A stretch of 64,000 nt of DNA, taken from positions 62,001 to 126,000 of the forward strand of contig JAVBLI010000009.1 of assembly GCA_031553595.1 (NCBI GenBank). The letters run 5' to 3'. The position numbers were made by a program, and so were the translations under genes. Within the stretch, counting starts at the first letter, position 1. Every line of letters starts with the position of its first letter. The notes under the pieces are model-generated. The model was given only the letters and a program-made list of their open reading frames with translations. It did not search any database and was not told the DNA's origin. The stretch is from RGIG3701 sp031553595 (GTDB taxonomy: Bacteria > Planctomycetota > Planctomycetia > Pirellulales > Thermoguttaceae). Shown here in pieces: positions 35,828 through 46,000 of this stretch.

Positions 35828-36870
35828 TGCGAAAAGAGAATACACCGCAGCGCGTTTTCGTTACCGGCGCGACCGGCTTTATCGGGCGGAATCTGGTGCA
35901 CCGCCTGACCGAGGCGGGCTGCGCCGTGGTGTGTCTGGTGCGGGAGTCGGCCAAGAGCGATTTCCTGCGTGCCATGCCGGGTGTGGAGGTGGTGTGCGGA
36001 AGTCTGGCGGATGAGTGGGTGCTGGACGAGTGCATCCGTGGCGCGAGTGCCGTGTATCATGTCGCGGGCTGTATTTCGGCCCTTTCCCTGGCAGACATGC
36101 TTCGGGTGAATACCGGGTATACGGAAACCATCGCGCGGGTGTGTGCCCGTCAGCCGCAGCCGCCGGTGATGGTTTATGTTTCGTCGCTTTCCGCCGCCGG
36201 CCCTGCACAGGAACGCCGTCCGCACGTGGAGAGTGACACTCCCACGCCGATGTCCGAGTACGGCACCTCGAAACTCGCGGCGGAGAATGCGCTGCGCAAG
36301 TACGCCGATCGCGTGCCGATTACGGTCGTTCGGCCGCCGATCGTGTTCGGGCCGCATGATGTGAATTTTCACATGTGGATGGAGCTCGTGCGCCGCCTGG
36401 GCGTTTTTGTCGTCCCCATTTATAGGCCGTTCTATTTTTCTTTCGTTTACAGCGAGGATCTCGTGCGGATGCTGATCCTGGCCGCGGCGCGTGGAGAACG
36501 CCTGCCAGCGGACTCGGCGTGGACTGCCGAAACGGATCCGGGGCAGGGCATTTATTACGTCGGCTTCCAGAAACACATTTCGTATTTGCAGCTGGGGCAT
36601 TACATGGCGGACGCGGTGGGACGCAAGCGGGTTTTTACGCTTTCCAGCACGCCGATTCTCTTTTCGATCGTCGCGTGGTGCGGGCACTGGATGGGGAAAT
36701 TCATGCGGCATGTCCCGCTTCTGAACCCGGATAAATTTCATGAGGTCATGGCAGGGCAGTGGATTTGCAGTGCCGAAAAAGCGCGGCGGCAATTGGGCTT
36801 TGAGCCGGAAATGACGTTCGAAGAGGCGCTGCGCGTCACGGCGGATTCTTATCATTCCGGAGATCGGTGA
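35827..36870 (+). CDS. NAD-dependent epimerase/dehydratase (extended SDR)
   Basis: A 347-residue Rossmann-fold enzyme. The nucleotide motif VFVTGATGFIGRNLVHRL is near the N-terminus. VYVSSLSAAGP and the catalytic pair YGTSKLAAE (Tyr and Lys of YxxxK) define an extended short-chain dehydrogenase of the sugar epimerase/dehydratase or 3-beta-hydroxysteroid dehydrogenase type. RPPIVFGPHD is the usual later strand. The start ATG shares its A with the TGA of the galactosidase gene (TGATG), which implies translational coupling. A frame start 15 codons earlier lies inside that gene and is rejected. The coupling suggests processing of a sugar such as galactose, though the substrate is inferred only from context. 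It is convergent with folP, 11 bases apart. Confidence 0.85.
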   Translation: MRKENTPQRVFVTGATGFIGRNLVHRLTEAGCAVVCLVRESAKSDFLRAMPGVEVVCGSLADEWVLDECIRGASAVYHVAGCISALSLADMLRVNTGYTETIARVCARQPQPPVMVYVSSLSAAGPAQERRPHVESDTPTPMSEYGTSKLAAENALRKYADRVPITVVRPPIVFGPHDVNFHMWMELVRRLGVFVVPIYRPFYFSFVYSEDLVRMLILAAARGERLPADSAWTAETDPGQGIYYVGFQKHISYLQLGHYMADAVGRKRVFTLSSTPILFSIVAWCGHWMGKFMRHVPLLNPDKFHEVMAGQWICSAEKARRQLGFEPEMTFEEALRVTADSYHSGDR

Positions 36871-36881
36871 TCGTAAAGTCT

Positions 36882-37673
36882 TTAAAACGCTGGCTTTTCA
36901 TGCAGCCGCAAAATGTTCACACCCACGGTGGCCAATTTTCGGCTCACCGCCTGTGTCGCGCGGTCACGGTCCGCATCCAGTTCTTCCAGAAAGCGTTTCC
37001 TCGAGTGTCCGATTAAAAGCGGCACGTCGAGTTCTGTAAACCTTGCCGCGTGACGTAATATTTCCCAATTATGGGCCATGGTCTTTCCGAATCCGATTCC
37101 CGGGTCCGCGATCAGCGCTTCACGCGGCATGCCCTCCGCCATCAGCACGTCGCGCTGCCGTGCGAGATACGCGAAAACCTCTGCCACGACGTCCGTGTAC
37201 GCGGGACCCGTCTGCATGGTTTTCGGATCGCCGCGCATGTGCATGAAACAGAACGCGGCGCCGGATTCTTTCGCCAGCCACCGCATTTCCGGCTTCTCGC
37301 CGCCGGTGATGTCATTCAGCATTTCCACGCCAAGAGCGATCGCGGCACGTGCGGTTTCCGGATTTCGCGTGTCGATGGAAAGCGGCGGCCGGTGAATTCC
37401 CAGCATTTCGCACTGCCGGAAAATTCCGCGAATGACAGGCGTTACGCGTGCGATTTCCTCATCCGGCGTCACCGCGTCTGCGCCTGGCCGGGTGCTTTCC
37501 CCGCCGATATCCAGGATGTCCGCCCCCTGCATGAGAAGCGTCATCGCGTGCCTTACCACATCCTCTCGCCCGCCGTCCGAAAACGAATCCGGTGTGGCAT
37601 TCACCACCGCCATCCACAGCGGCGTGTCCTTCAGAAAAATCTTTCGCCGGGATGTGAGAATGAACGGCGTCAT
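36882..37673 (-). CDS. folP: Dihydropteroate synthase
   Basis: A 263-residue cytoplasmic TIM-barrel enzyme that joins p-aminobenzoate to dihydropterin pyrophosphate in folate synthesis, and is the sulfonamide target. Motifs in order: VVNATPDSFSDGG, ILDIGGESTRPGADAV, PLSIDTRNPETA, EMLNDITGG, FMHMRGDPKTMQ, IADPGIGFGKT and LIGHSRKRF. The ATG at 37673 has GGAGG seven bases upstream and overlaps the previous stop as ATGA; a longer frame to 37760 lies within the upstream gene. It ends a four-gene chain: adaptor, RND pump, two-TM protein, folP, each overlapping the next. Coupling of folate synthesis to an efflux pump is unusual and may be simple gene packing. Confidence 0.95.
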   Translation of the reverse strand: MTPFILTSRRKIFLKDTPLWMAVVNATPDSFSDGGREDVVRHAMTLLMQGADILDIGGESTRPGADAVTPDEEIARVTPVIRGIFRQCEMLGIHRPPLSIDTRNPETARAAIALGVEMLNDITGGEKPEMRWLAKESGAAFCFMHMRGDPKTMQTGPAYTDVVAEVFAYLARQRDVLMAEGMPREALIADPGIGFGKTMAHNWEILRHAARFTELDVPLLIGHSRKRFLEELDADRDRATQAVSRKLATVGVNILRLHEKPAF

Positions 37674-38008
37674 TTCCGGCCTCCGCGTTTTTTCGCGCGC
37701 GACCGTATCCATGGCAGATTCAGCACGACCAGCACGGCTGCCAGCGGAAGTGTCACCCACAGCGAACGCCGCGAGACCGCCAGCGGCACGAGAATCACCG
37801 GCACGGCGATCGTTGAGCCGTCCGGCAATTTTTTAATGTAATCCCACGCCAGCCACCATACCAGCAGCACGGGGCCCAGCCGCCAGCACACGCCGTGAAA
37901 CGCCAGCGTCGATTCCGTTTTCGCACCCAGCGTATACAGCACACCGCCCAGCACCAGTAGCACGACTGCGGAAATTCCGACCACGTAACGCAAAATCTTC
38001 GAATTCAT
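37670..38008 (-). CDS. Small membrane protein between RND pump and folP
   Basis: A 112-residue protein with two or three membrane helices: ILRYVVGISAVVLLVLGGVLY (residues about 4-24), RLGPVLLVWWLAWDYI and LWVTLPLAAVLVVLNLPWI. It ends in a strongly basic tail (RSRAKKRGGRK). I do not recognise a family. The ATG at 38008 shares a base with the RND pump stop codon (TGATG), and its own stop overlaps the folP start as ATGA, so translation along the operon is probably coupled. The frame remains open upstream into the pump gene, but that part is only a shadow. It may be a pump accessory subunit, or unrelated. Confidence 0.7.
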   Translation of the reverse strand: MNSKILRYVVGISAVVLLVLGGVLYTLGAKTESTLAFHGVCWRLGPVLLVWWLAWDYIKKLPDGSTIAVPVILVPLAVSRRSLWVTLPLAAVLVVLNLPWIRSRAKKRGGRK

Positions 38009-41000
38009 CAATCGTGCTCCAGCTTGAGTTTCGCGGTCATGTACTGCGTGAACTCGGCATACAGCGAGTACAGCACGGGCACAAGGAACAGCGTGAGGAT
38101 GGTCGCGCCGGTGCATCCGACGGACATGGTGAACGCCATGGGCATGACCATTTTCGCCTGGAAGGACGTTTCGAAGCAGATGGGCATCAGGCCGCCGACG
38201 GTGGTGACGGTGGTCAGCATCACGGGGCGGAATCGCCGCACGCCGGTTTCGATGCACGCCTCATAAACGGGCATGCCCTCATCACGCACCAGGCGGTTCG
38301 CGAAATCGATGAGGATGATCGCGTCATTAATCACGATTCCGGACAGCGCCACCAGGCCAAAGACGCCGGTGAATGTTAATTGCATGCCGAAAAGCCAGTG
38401 CCCCAGCACGACGACCACGCCCGCGAACGGAATCACCGTGAGGATGATCAGCGGCTGCGTATACGATTTAAACTCCATGGCCAGCAGCACGAACATACCC
38501 AGCAGGGCCACCGCGAACCCAAATTCCAGCGACGCGAACGACTCGTCCTGTTGTTCACGCTGGCCTTCCCAGCGGACATGAACATGCGGGTGCTCTTTCA
38601 GCAACTCCGGCAAAAAACCCTGCACGATGTGCGTATTCCCCGCGCCGAAACCGGCCGTCACCTGCTGCACGGTCTCGCCTTTCAAGTCGCGAATGACCTG
38701 ATTCGCGGTGATTTTCGAGTCGTCGATATTCGCGGTGATGGTGATGGCCCGCTGCTGATCGATGCGGTTAATCGTGGAGTATCCGCGCTTGATCTGCACG
38801 TCAGCCAGCTCGCCGATCGGCCGTTCCACATCCCCGATTCGCACACGCAGCTCATCATAACTGGCCAGCGACCGCCGCGCTTCCTCGGGGTAACGCACCA
38901 TGAGTTTCACCTCGTGCCGGCCACGCTGCAGCCGCATGACCTCCGCACCATAATACGCGTTTCGCAGCACATTCGCCACGTCCGCCTGCCGCACACCCTG
39001 GGTCGCCGCGAACTCTTTCACCACGGGCTGAAACTCCCATTTCCCGGGAATGTTATCGTCGCGCACATCGAAGACGCCCTCATACGTTTCCAGCTTCTGC
39101 CGGCATTTCGCGACGGCCGCCTCCAGTTCCTCGCTGAATTCGGAGGGGGCAGTGAGCTTAAACTCGATCGGATTTCCACCGGGCCCGCCGAACGCACTGT
39201 CGAACGTCAGCACCAGCGCCCCAGGAATCGTGCCGGTTTCTTTCCGCCAACTGTCGACGATATGAAAGCTCTCGACGCTGCGGTGATCGGACTGCACGAG
39301 CTCGATTTCGACACTGGCCATGTGACTTGCGTCGCCGCCGATGCCGGAATTCATGCCGCGGCCCGCCATGTTCGACCCGATTGTGCGGATGGAGTGCACC
39401 GACACCTGCTGGCCCGTCTCCTTCAAAATCCGCTCCGAAACCCGCCAGTACGCCTCCTCGATTTCGTCCGCCCACCGCGCAGTCAGTGCTTCGGGTGTGC
39501 CATTCGGAAATTGCAGGTTACACACGATCGACGTGCTGTCCATCCGCGGGAAAAACACGAACGGCACGATCCCGCCATAAATCATTCCGACGCTGAGAAT
39601 CAGCACGCCAAGACATGACGCGACGAAAATGCTGCGGTACTGCATGACGCGTATCAGGGCCGGGCGATAAAAATGTCGGATCACGAAGTGCATCCCCGCC
39701 GTGGCGTGTTTCGCCATCCACTGCAAGATGTAAAACAACCAGCGGAACAGGTAAAACACCCTGCGAAAGAGGCGGAATACGAGATTATCTTTGTGCGAAA
39801 GGTGCGCGGGTAGAATCGTCATCGTCTCGGCCAGCGAGATCAGCAGCATCGAAATGATCACAAGCGGCATGACGAACATCACCTTCCCCATGATGCCCGA
39901 AACGAACAGCAGGGGCAGGAACGCGATGACCGTCGTCAGCACGGACGAGATCACGCTGGGCATCACCTCCAGCGTGCCTTCCACGGCCGCGTCGCGTGTG
40001 GAGTAGCCGCGCTCGCGGTATGTGTAAACGTTTTCGCCGATGACGATCGCGTCGTCGACGACGATTCCCAGGCCGACGATGAACGCAAACGACGAAATCA
40101 GATTCAGCGTCATGCCGTTTTGCATCAGCACGAAGCACGAGCCCAACAGCGCGAACGGAATGCCCAGCGCTACCCACACCGAAAGCCGCAGATCCAGGAA
40201 CAGCGTCAGACAGAAAAACACGATCAGCAGGCCCTGCACGCCGTTGACCGCGAGCATTTCCAGCCGTTCCCGGACTTCCGTGGAGCGATCGCCCCATGCC
40301 ACGAGCTCGTAACTCTGCGGCACTTTCGCGACGGTCAGGTACGCCTTCACGGAATCAATCATCGCGAAAAGGTCTTCCTCAGGATTCCTCTGAACAGCCA
40401 CGGCCAAAAACGGCCGCTCGGGCATAAACCGCGTGCGCCGCGCACCGCTGTCATCCGCCGACTCCTCGCCCGCCACCGTACGAATCGAAATGCTGCTGGC
40501 CACGTCCACGAACTCGTCCCGGACATTCCCCAGGTCGCCGACCGTCAGCTTCGCGCCTTCCTGCACGCCGATCAGCGGGAGCTTCGCGATTTCGTCGCCC
40601 ACGTCATGCTTATTATCCGTCCGCAGCAGCACCTCCTGCGACCGGGCGCGAATCGTGCCGCCGGCCTGCTGGAAATTCTCCTGCGCGATGATGCCCGCCA
40701 CCTGCTCAAGCGTCAGGCCGTAACTGCGAAGCGTGTTTTCGTCGAACTCCACATCAATCTGATAACTTTTCCCGCCAACGATATCCACGCGCGAAAGCCC
40801 GGGCTGATTCAGCAGCTCCAGACGCACACGCTCCGCCACCTCGCGCAGCCGCAACTGGGCGTCCACACTCCAATCCGGCGGGCCCAGTACACCCACGCGG
40901 ATGATGGTTTCTTCGATCTTCACCAGCTGCACGATCGGCCGCTCGGCCATGCGCGGAAACGTGGAAATCCGCCCCACGGCACTGTCCACCTCGTTCCACA

Positions 41001-41316
41001 CCCGCAGCGGATCGTCGACGCTGGAAAGCATCTCGATCATCACCGTGCCGACGTTTTCGGAAGCCGCGGCGGTGACTTTTTTGATGCCTTTAATGTCGCG
41101 GATGGCCTCCTCGACCTTCTGGCAGATCGACTCCTCGACCTCTTCCGGCGTCGCGCCCGGATACGGCACCATGACGTAAACCATGTCCAGATCGAAGTCC
41201 GGAAACGTCTCGCGGTTCAACTGCGACAGACTCCAGAACCCCACCAACAGCACCGCGATCATGAGAATATTCACCGCGGGCAAATTCGAAACCGACCACG
41301 TGACGATGCCTCTCAT
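38008..41316 (-). CDS. RND family efflux pump, second system
   Basis: A 1102-residue pump, slightly longer than AcrB. The first helix is LPAVNILMIAVLLVGFWSLS. The porter domain opens with VPYPGATPEEVEESICQKVEEA. IVGLGIVVDDAIVIGENVYTY carries the proton-relay Asp pair, and a later helix block has LVALSGIVINDAIILIDFANRLV. There is a Gly-rich region (NMAGRGMNSGIGGDASHM) in the second periplasmic half. The sequence is clearly distinct from the pump at 8373-11513, so the two systems probably have different substrates. Its adaptor gene overlaps it by four bases (ATGA). No outer-membrane channel gene is adjacent; instead a small membrane protein and folP follow with overlapping stops. Confidence 0.92.
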   Translation of the reverse strand: MRGIVTWSVSNLPAVNILMIAVLLVGFWSLSQLNRETFPDFDLDMVYVMVPYPGATPEEVEESICQKVEEAIRDIKGIKKVTAAASENVGTVMIEMLSSVDDPLRVWNEVDSAVGRISTFPRMAERPIVQLVKIEETIIRVGVLGPPDWSVDAQLRLREVAERVRLELLNQPGLSRVDIVGGKSYQIDVEFDENTLRSYGLTLEQVAGIIAQENFQQAGGTIRARSQEVLLRTDNKHDVGDEIAKLPLIGVQEGAKLTVGDLGNVRDEFVDVASSISIRTVAGEESADDSGARRTRFMPERPFLAVAVQRNPEEDLFAMIDSVKAYLTVAKVPQSYELVAWGDRSTEVRERLEMLAVNGVQGLLIVFFCLTLFLDLRLSVWVALGIPFALLGSCFVLMQNGMTLNLISSFAFIVGLGIVVDDAIVIGENVYTYRERGYSTRDAAVEGTLEVMPSVISSVLTTVIAFLPLLFVSGIMGKVMFVMPLVIISMLLISLAETMTILPAHLSHKDNLVFRLFRRVFYLFRWLFYILQWMAKHATAGMHFVIRHFYRPALIRVMQYRSIFVASCLGVLILSVGMIYGGIVPFVFFPRMDSTSIVCNLQFPNGTPEALTARWADEIEEAYWRVSERILKETGQQVSVHSIRTIGSNMAGRGMNSGIGGDASHMASVEIELVQSDHRSVESFHIVDSWRKETGTIPGALVLTFDSAFGGPGGNPIEFKLTAPSEFSEELEAAVAKCRQKLETYEGVFDVRDDNIPGKWEFQPVVKEFAATQGVRQADVANVLRNAYYGAEVMRLQRGRHEVKLMVRYPEEARRSLASYDELRVRIGDVERPIGELADVQIKRGYSTINRIDQQRAITITANIDDSKITANQVIRDLKGETVQQVTAGFGAGNTHIVQGFLPELLKEHPHVHVRWEGQREQQDESFASLEFGFAVALLGMFVLLAMEFKSYTQPLIILTVIPFAGVVVVLGHWLFGMQLTFTGVFGLVALSGIVINDAIILIDFANRLVRDEGMPVYEACIETGVRRFRPVMLTTVTTVGGLMPICFETSFQAKMVMPMAFTMSVGCTGATILTLFLVPVLYSLYAEFTQYMTAKLKLEHD

Positions 41317-42818
41317 GGCATCACCTCGACTTCCGATCCCTCGACCGGGGACACCAGCGGCGACACGATGACCTGCTCGCCCGCATCGATCACGCCCGGG
41401 TCTTCATAAATCAGCACGCGGTCGCCCTCCGTATGCGCGGCCGTCACTGGCGAACGCACCAGCTTGTCGTTCACCACCTTCCAGACCGTGCCGCCGGGAA
41501 GAATCGCCATTTCCGAAATGTTCAGCAGCGTTCGCCGCGGCACGACATGCACCCGCACCTGCACGAACATCCCCGGCATCAGCGACGGGCGTTCGACGAG
41601 CGTCATCGCCGCGTCCGACTTGCGAATCGTCACGTCCAGCGGATCCTCGACCACGATCCGGCACGGCATCATCCGCGTCCGGCTGTCCAGCCCCGCCCCG
41701 TCGAGATACTCCAGCACGCCCTGCCACGCGTATTCCGTCTGGCCCAGCTTATACACGATCGTTACCGGCGTGGGCGTAAACTGGTAATAATTCAGCAGCT
41801 GTGATTTTTCCTCTCCGCCGTCGCGCTGCCGGGCGCTCCAGAGCCACTCGACGTGCTTCATGTAAAGACTGCTCTGCACTTCGAGGCGGGAAGTGTCGTG
41901 AATCGTCAGCAGGGGCTCGCCGCGAGCAACGAATTTATCCTGCTCCACGCTGAGCGTTACGACTACCCCGTCCAGCGGCGCGATGATCGTGCAGCGCTTC
42001 ACGTCCAGCTCCGCCTTCTGCACGCTCACCTCGGCCAGGGCTTTACTGGCCACGAGCCGCTCTTTCTGCGATTCCAGCGTCCGGATCTGATTTTCCAGCG
42101 TCTGCACCGCGTCTTTTTTCGTCAGTTCGGAAAGCAGCGTGGTGTCCAGGTCCGTTTTCGAAATGGCGGTGGTTTTCGCCAGCTCCCGCGCCCGCGACAC
42201 CTCCCGCTGCTGCACGGCCAACTGCTGCCCCGCGATTTCCAGCTGCCGCCGCGCGTTTCCGACACTCACATCCAGCTCCGCCACCGAACGTTCCGCCTGC
42301 GTGAGCTGCTGCTTCGCCTGCGCCAGGAGAAGCTCGTAATCGGTGGGGTCGATTTTCAGCAGCACGTCCCCTTTTTGCACATAACGGCCAAGTCGGCAGT
42401 GTTTCGCCTGAAAGGAAATCCGCCCGGCAACTTCCGACGCAATCGGCACTTCCCGGTACGGCACGACGACCCCGTCGACCGTGAAGGTGAGGCCGTTCTC
42501 CTGCTTTTCCACCGTTTCCGTCCGCACAGCGGGGATGATGACGTTCGAACCGGTGCGCGTCGGCGGCGCTTTCGACTGCCCGAAAAGAAAAGCCCCGCTG
42601 ATGCACAGGCCGAGAATGATCAGCGAAATCACCGAACGAAAAATCGCCCCCCGTATCCGCGCCGCCGTGGGAAGATATTTTCGCAGCTCCATGTCCCCCG
42701 ACGGAGCCGACATGTGCACGTCGTCCGTCGACGGAAATACCATCACGATTTCCTCATGCGCCAGCTCCGTTTCCGATTCCGGCGTGCCAGGCAAGACGCG
42801 TTCATCGTTTTGCGTCAT
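41313..42818 (-). CDS. RND periplasmic adaptor of the second system
   Basis: A 501-residue membrane fusion protein. An acidic cytoplasmic N-terminus of about 65 residues precedes a membrane helix (AIFRSVISLIILGLCISGAFLF in part). The first lipoyl half includes IASEVAGRISFQ and YVQKGDVLLKIDPTDYELLLAQAK. A long helical hairpin (about residues 155-265) has Gln/Glu/Ala-rich heptads. The second lipoyl half is CTIIAPLDGVVVTLSVEQDKFV, followed by barrel and membrane-proximal parts (PSLMPGMFVQVRVHVVPRRT). The ATG at 42818 has GGAGGAAA at ideal distance; a frame start 13 codons earlier is less likely. The start of the RND gene overlaps its end. The unusually long cytoplasmic N-terminus could take part in regulation. 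Confidence 0.88.
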   Translation of the reverse strand: MTQNDERVLPGTPESETELAHEEIVMVFPSTDDVHMSAPSGDMELRKYLPTAARIRGAIFRSVISLIILGLCISGAFLFGQSKAPPTRTGSNVIIPAVRTETVEKQENGLTFTVDGVVVPYREVPIASEVAGRISFQAKHCRLGRYVQKGDVLLKIDPTDYELLLAQAKQQLTQAERSVAELDVSVGNARRQLEIAGQQLAVQQREVSRARELAKTTAISKTDLDTTLLSELTKKDAVQTLENQIRTLESQKERLVASKALAEVSVQKAELDVKRCTIIAPLDGVVVTLSVEQDKFVARGEPLLTIHDTSRLEVQSSLYMKHVEWLWSARQRDGGEEKSQLLNYYQFTPTPVTIVYKLGQTEYAWQGVLEYLDGAGLDSRTRMMPCRIVVEDPLDVTIRKSDAAMTLVERPSLMPGMFVQVRVHVVPRRTLLNISEMAILPGGTVWKVVNDKLVRSPVTAAHTEGDRVLIYEDPGVIDAGEQVIVSPLVSPVEGSEVEVMP

Positions 42819-43009
42819 GTTTATTTCCTCCGGCCAAAGTGGTCCGTTTGTTGTCATAAAAACCCCTTTTTATGATACCCGAATATGCCCGTTTACACAA
42901 GCAGGTGAGACGGTTGCCGGCGAAAAACATCGTGGCAAAATGGCTATTAAAGGAAAGACGCCGAAGGAGGGGGAAGTCCGCCGGTTTTTCTTGCGATTCA
43001 AACGTGAAA

Positions 43010-43045
43010 CAAAAAAGCCTGGCCGAAATTCACGCCGGCCAGGCT
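43010..43045 (-). terminator. Intrinsic terminator after the large PEP-CTERM gene
   Basis: On the minus strand AGCCTGGCCG pairs perfectly with CGGCCAGGCT (43036-43045 and 43016-43025), a 10-bp stem with a 10-base loop, followed by six T. It lies 30 bases past the stop codon at 43075. Confidence 0.85.
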
Positions 43046-43074
43046 GGAATTCAAAATCAATTCGGGCCCCGAAA

Positions 43075-46000
43075 TTACGAGACGTTTGCGTTTCGGCGGA
43101 ACCACATCAGGCCGAGCAGCCCGGCCAGCAGCATCCCCCATGTTGCCGGCTCCGGCACACCGAGGTTTACCGACCCGTCCATCGGGTTGTACCACCAGAA
43201 CAGGTCGGGGGCCATTTCCGGATTCCAGGCAACGCTTGCAAAAGCGCCGGAAACATTCGGAAACGTAGCGTCGTCGAAAACCTTAAAACTCGCGCCGATA
43301 TCGTCCAGGGTCCAGATGTCGGACAACAGCAGGTTCAATAATCCGTCGAGCTCGACATTTCCGCCGACAGAGAGATTGTCGCCGACGGCCATCGCGACAC
43401 CGGTTTTATTGACACCGATGGTCAACGTTCCCCCTGCACCCTGGGTGTAGTCGTTGGTGATGGTCGTCGTGTGCAGGCCATCCTGGAACGCGATGTCCAG
43501 AATGCCGCCGGAATTTTTCACTTTGCCGGTGATGGTGGCGTCCCCGCCGGTCAGCGCTCCGGCCTGAAACAATCCACTTTCGGTCATTTCAAATGTCGCG
43601 TTCGTGCCGATGGTCGTCGTCGTGGTCTTCAGTGTACCGCCGTCGAGTAAAAACTTCGCCGTGTCGATCACGTTCAGCGTACCGGTCTGCATTGTGCCTC
43701 CGGCGAGTTCGAACGTCGACGTTTTCTGCACCGTCGTCGTCGTGTTGAGGATGTTGCCGCCGTCCATGTGGAACTGGTGATTTCCGCTGCCGTCGCCGCC
43801 GTATCCGACAGTGATGTTTCCGGTGATGGTGCCCGAGCCTTCGCGCAGGTTGAACGTTGCGGTGCCGTTGGTGTATCCCACCCACAACTGTGTGCCGATC
43901 GTGCCACCGTACATATCGAACGTCCCGCTGCCGTTGTTGTTATAGCCCAGCACGACGGATCCAGTGCCGGTGATCGTGCCGCTGTACATTTCGAAGTATC
44001 CGACGCCGCCGTTGTCACGTCCGACGGTCAGCCATTTGCCGTTCATCGTGATCGTCGGATTCGAGCTGGCGGGATTGGCCTGGCTGCCCATGACGAACTT
44101 CCCGGTGCCATGGAGGCCGACATAAACGTCCTGGCCGGAAATGGTGCCGCCAGTCATGTTGAAGGTTCCGTTGGTGCCTCCGTTGCGGCCGACGGTAACC
44201 GTCGCGTTGGTGATTTCACCGCCGGACATGTTGAATTCCGCGGTGCCGGTGCCTGTACTTCCAACGAAGACGGGTTGGTTCTGTATTTTGCCGCCGTACA
44301 TGTTGAACGTCGCGCTTTGGCCGTTTTCCACCACCAACAACTGGGCGTCGATCGTTCCGCCGTAAAGATTGAACACGCCGGTGGTCGTTCCAGCGCTGGC
44401 CAGCAGGATGGCCGAGCCGGTGATGGAGCCACTGTTCATGGTGAACGTCCCGTTTCCGTTTCCATCACGGCCGACGACCAGCCACTTGCCCGCAATGTTG
44501 ATCGTCGGGTTGGAATTCGTGTCGCCGAGGACGCCCATCGTGAAGGTGTTGTTGGCTCCGCTTCTATACCCAACGACCACGTCCCCGCCGGAAATGGAGC
44601 CGCTGGTCATTACAGCGGTTCCCGTGCCAGTGCTTTGGTCGCCGACGGTGAGCCAGTTGGTGAGATTGATTGTTCCACCGGAGATGTTCAGCGTTCCGTT
44701 GGCCTGGTTGGCGACGGCGATTCCGGCAGTGATAGTGCCCCCGGTAATGTTCATCGTGGCGCTACGGTTATACCCAACGCGAATCACATCCGCCGTCAGG
44801 TTTGCGTTATCGGCCACGGAAAGAATGTTGTTTTTTCCGTTATCCACCCCGGGGGCGGCATTATCGCTGCGGCCAATGGATAAATCCTTGAACTTTCCGA
44901 TGCCCGTGCCGGAGAGGTTCAGTTGGCCGGTGCCATCCCAGCCGACGTAAAACTTCGTGGTGCCCAGCGCGTCCAGCGTGCCGGAGCTGAGATTATAGGC
45001 CGCGGTGCTGTTCCAGTGGGCGATGATGGCTTTTTTGTCGCCCGAGCCGGTAAGCGTCACCGTGCCGCCGGTTTGATTGACCGTTGCGCTGTTGCCGACC
45101 TGGTTGCCGAGCATGAATTCGTTGGTCACATTCAGGTTGCTCGTCCCGCCGATGCTCAGCGTCGCGACGCAATTCGCATTCGCATTCGTCGCGGCATAAA
45201 AGTTCGCGGCGTTGATCGTTCCGCCTCCGCTGAGCTCGACCGCCCCGCTGGCGGTACTGGTGCAAAGATACAGCGTGCCCACGTCCATCACGCCCGTGCC
45301 GTTGACTTTCACGGTGCCGCTGGCGCCGGAGGTGGATACGTTCATGGTCGTGGCGGTCAGCGTGCCGCCGGAGACTTCTACGGTGCCGCTGGATCCGAAG
45401 GTGGATACGTTCACGGTCGTGGCGGTCAGCGTGCCGCCGGCGACTTCCAGGGTGCCGGTACGGTTGCCGCCGACATTGACCGTCGTGGCATCGAGCGTCG
45501 CGGTGCCATTGAGGCTGACGAGGCTGCCCTGGACCACGGATTCGGCTGCAGCATCGTTGCTTCGGCCGATGGACAGGGTGGAAAACTTCGCCTGGGCATC
45601 GTTGGTAAGGTTCAATTCTGCTTTGCCGTTCCAGCCGACATAAAAGATTTCCGTCGCCGAAGCGTCCAGCGTGCCGCCGCTGAGCGCATAGACCGTACTC
45701 GTATTAGCCCAGTGGCTGAGGATGTTCGTTTTGGCGCCGCCGCCGGTGAGGGTCACCGTGCCGCCGGTCTGGTTGATGTTACTTACCGTTTTGTCGGTGG
45801 CCGTGCCGTCGGCTTGCCCCACCATGAACTCGCCGGACACACGCAGCGTCGCCCCGCTCTGGATGTTGAGCGTCGTCGCCCGCTGCCCGGTGGTGCTGAG
45901 GTAGAAATTCCCCGCAGTCGTATTCGAGCTGCCGGCGAACGTCACCTCGGAAAGCGAATCGGCACCGGTGCCGGCGTTGCTGCCGAACGTGCGGAAGGAT

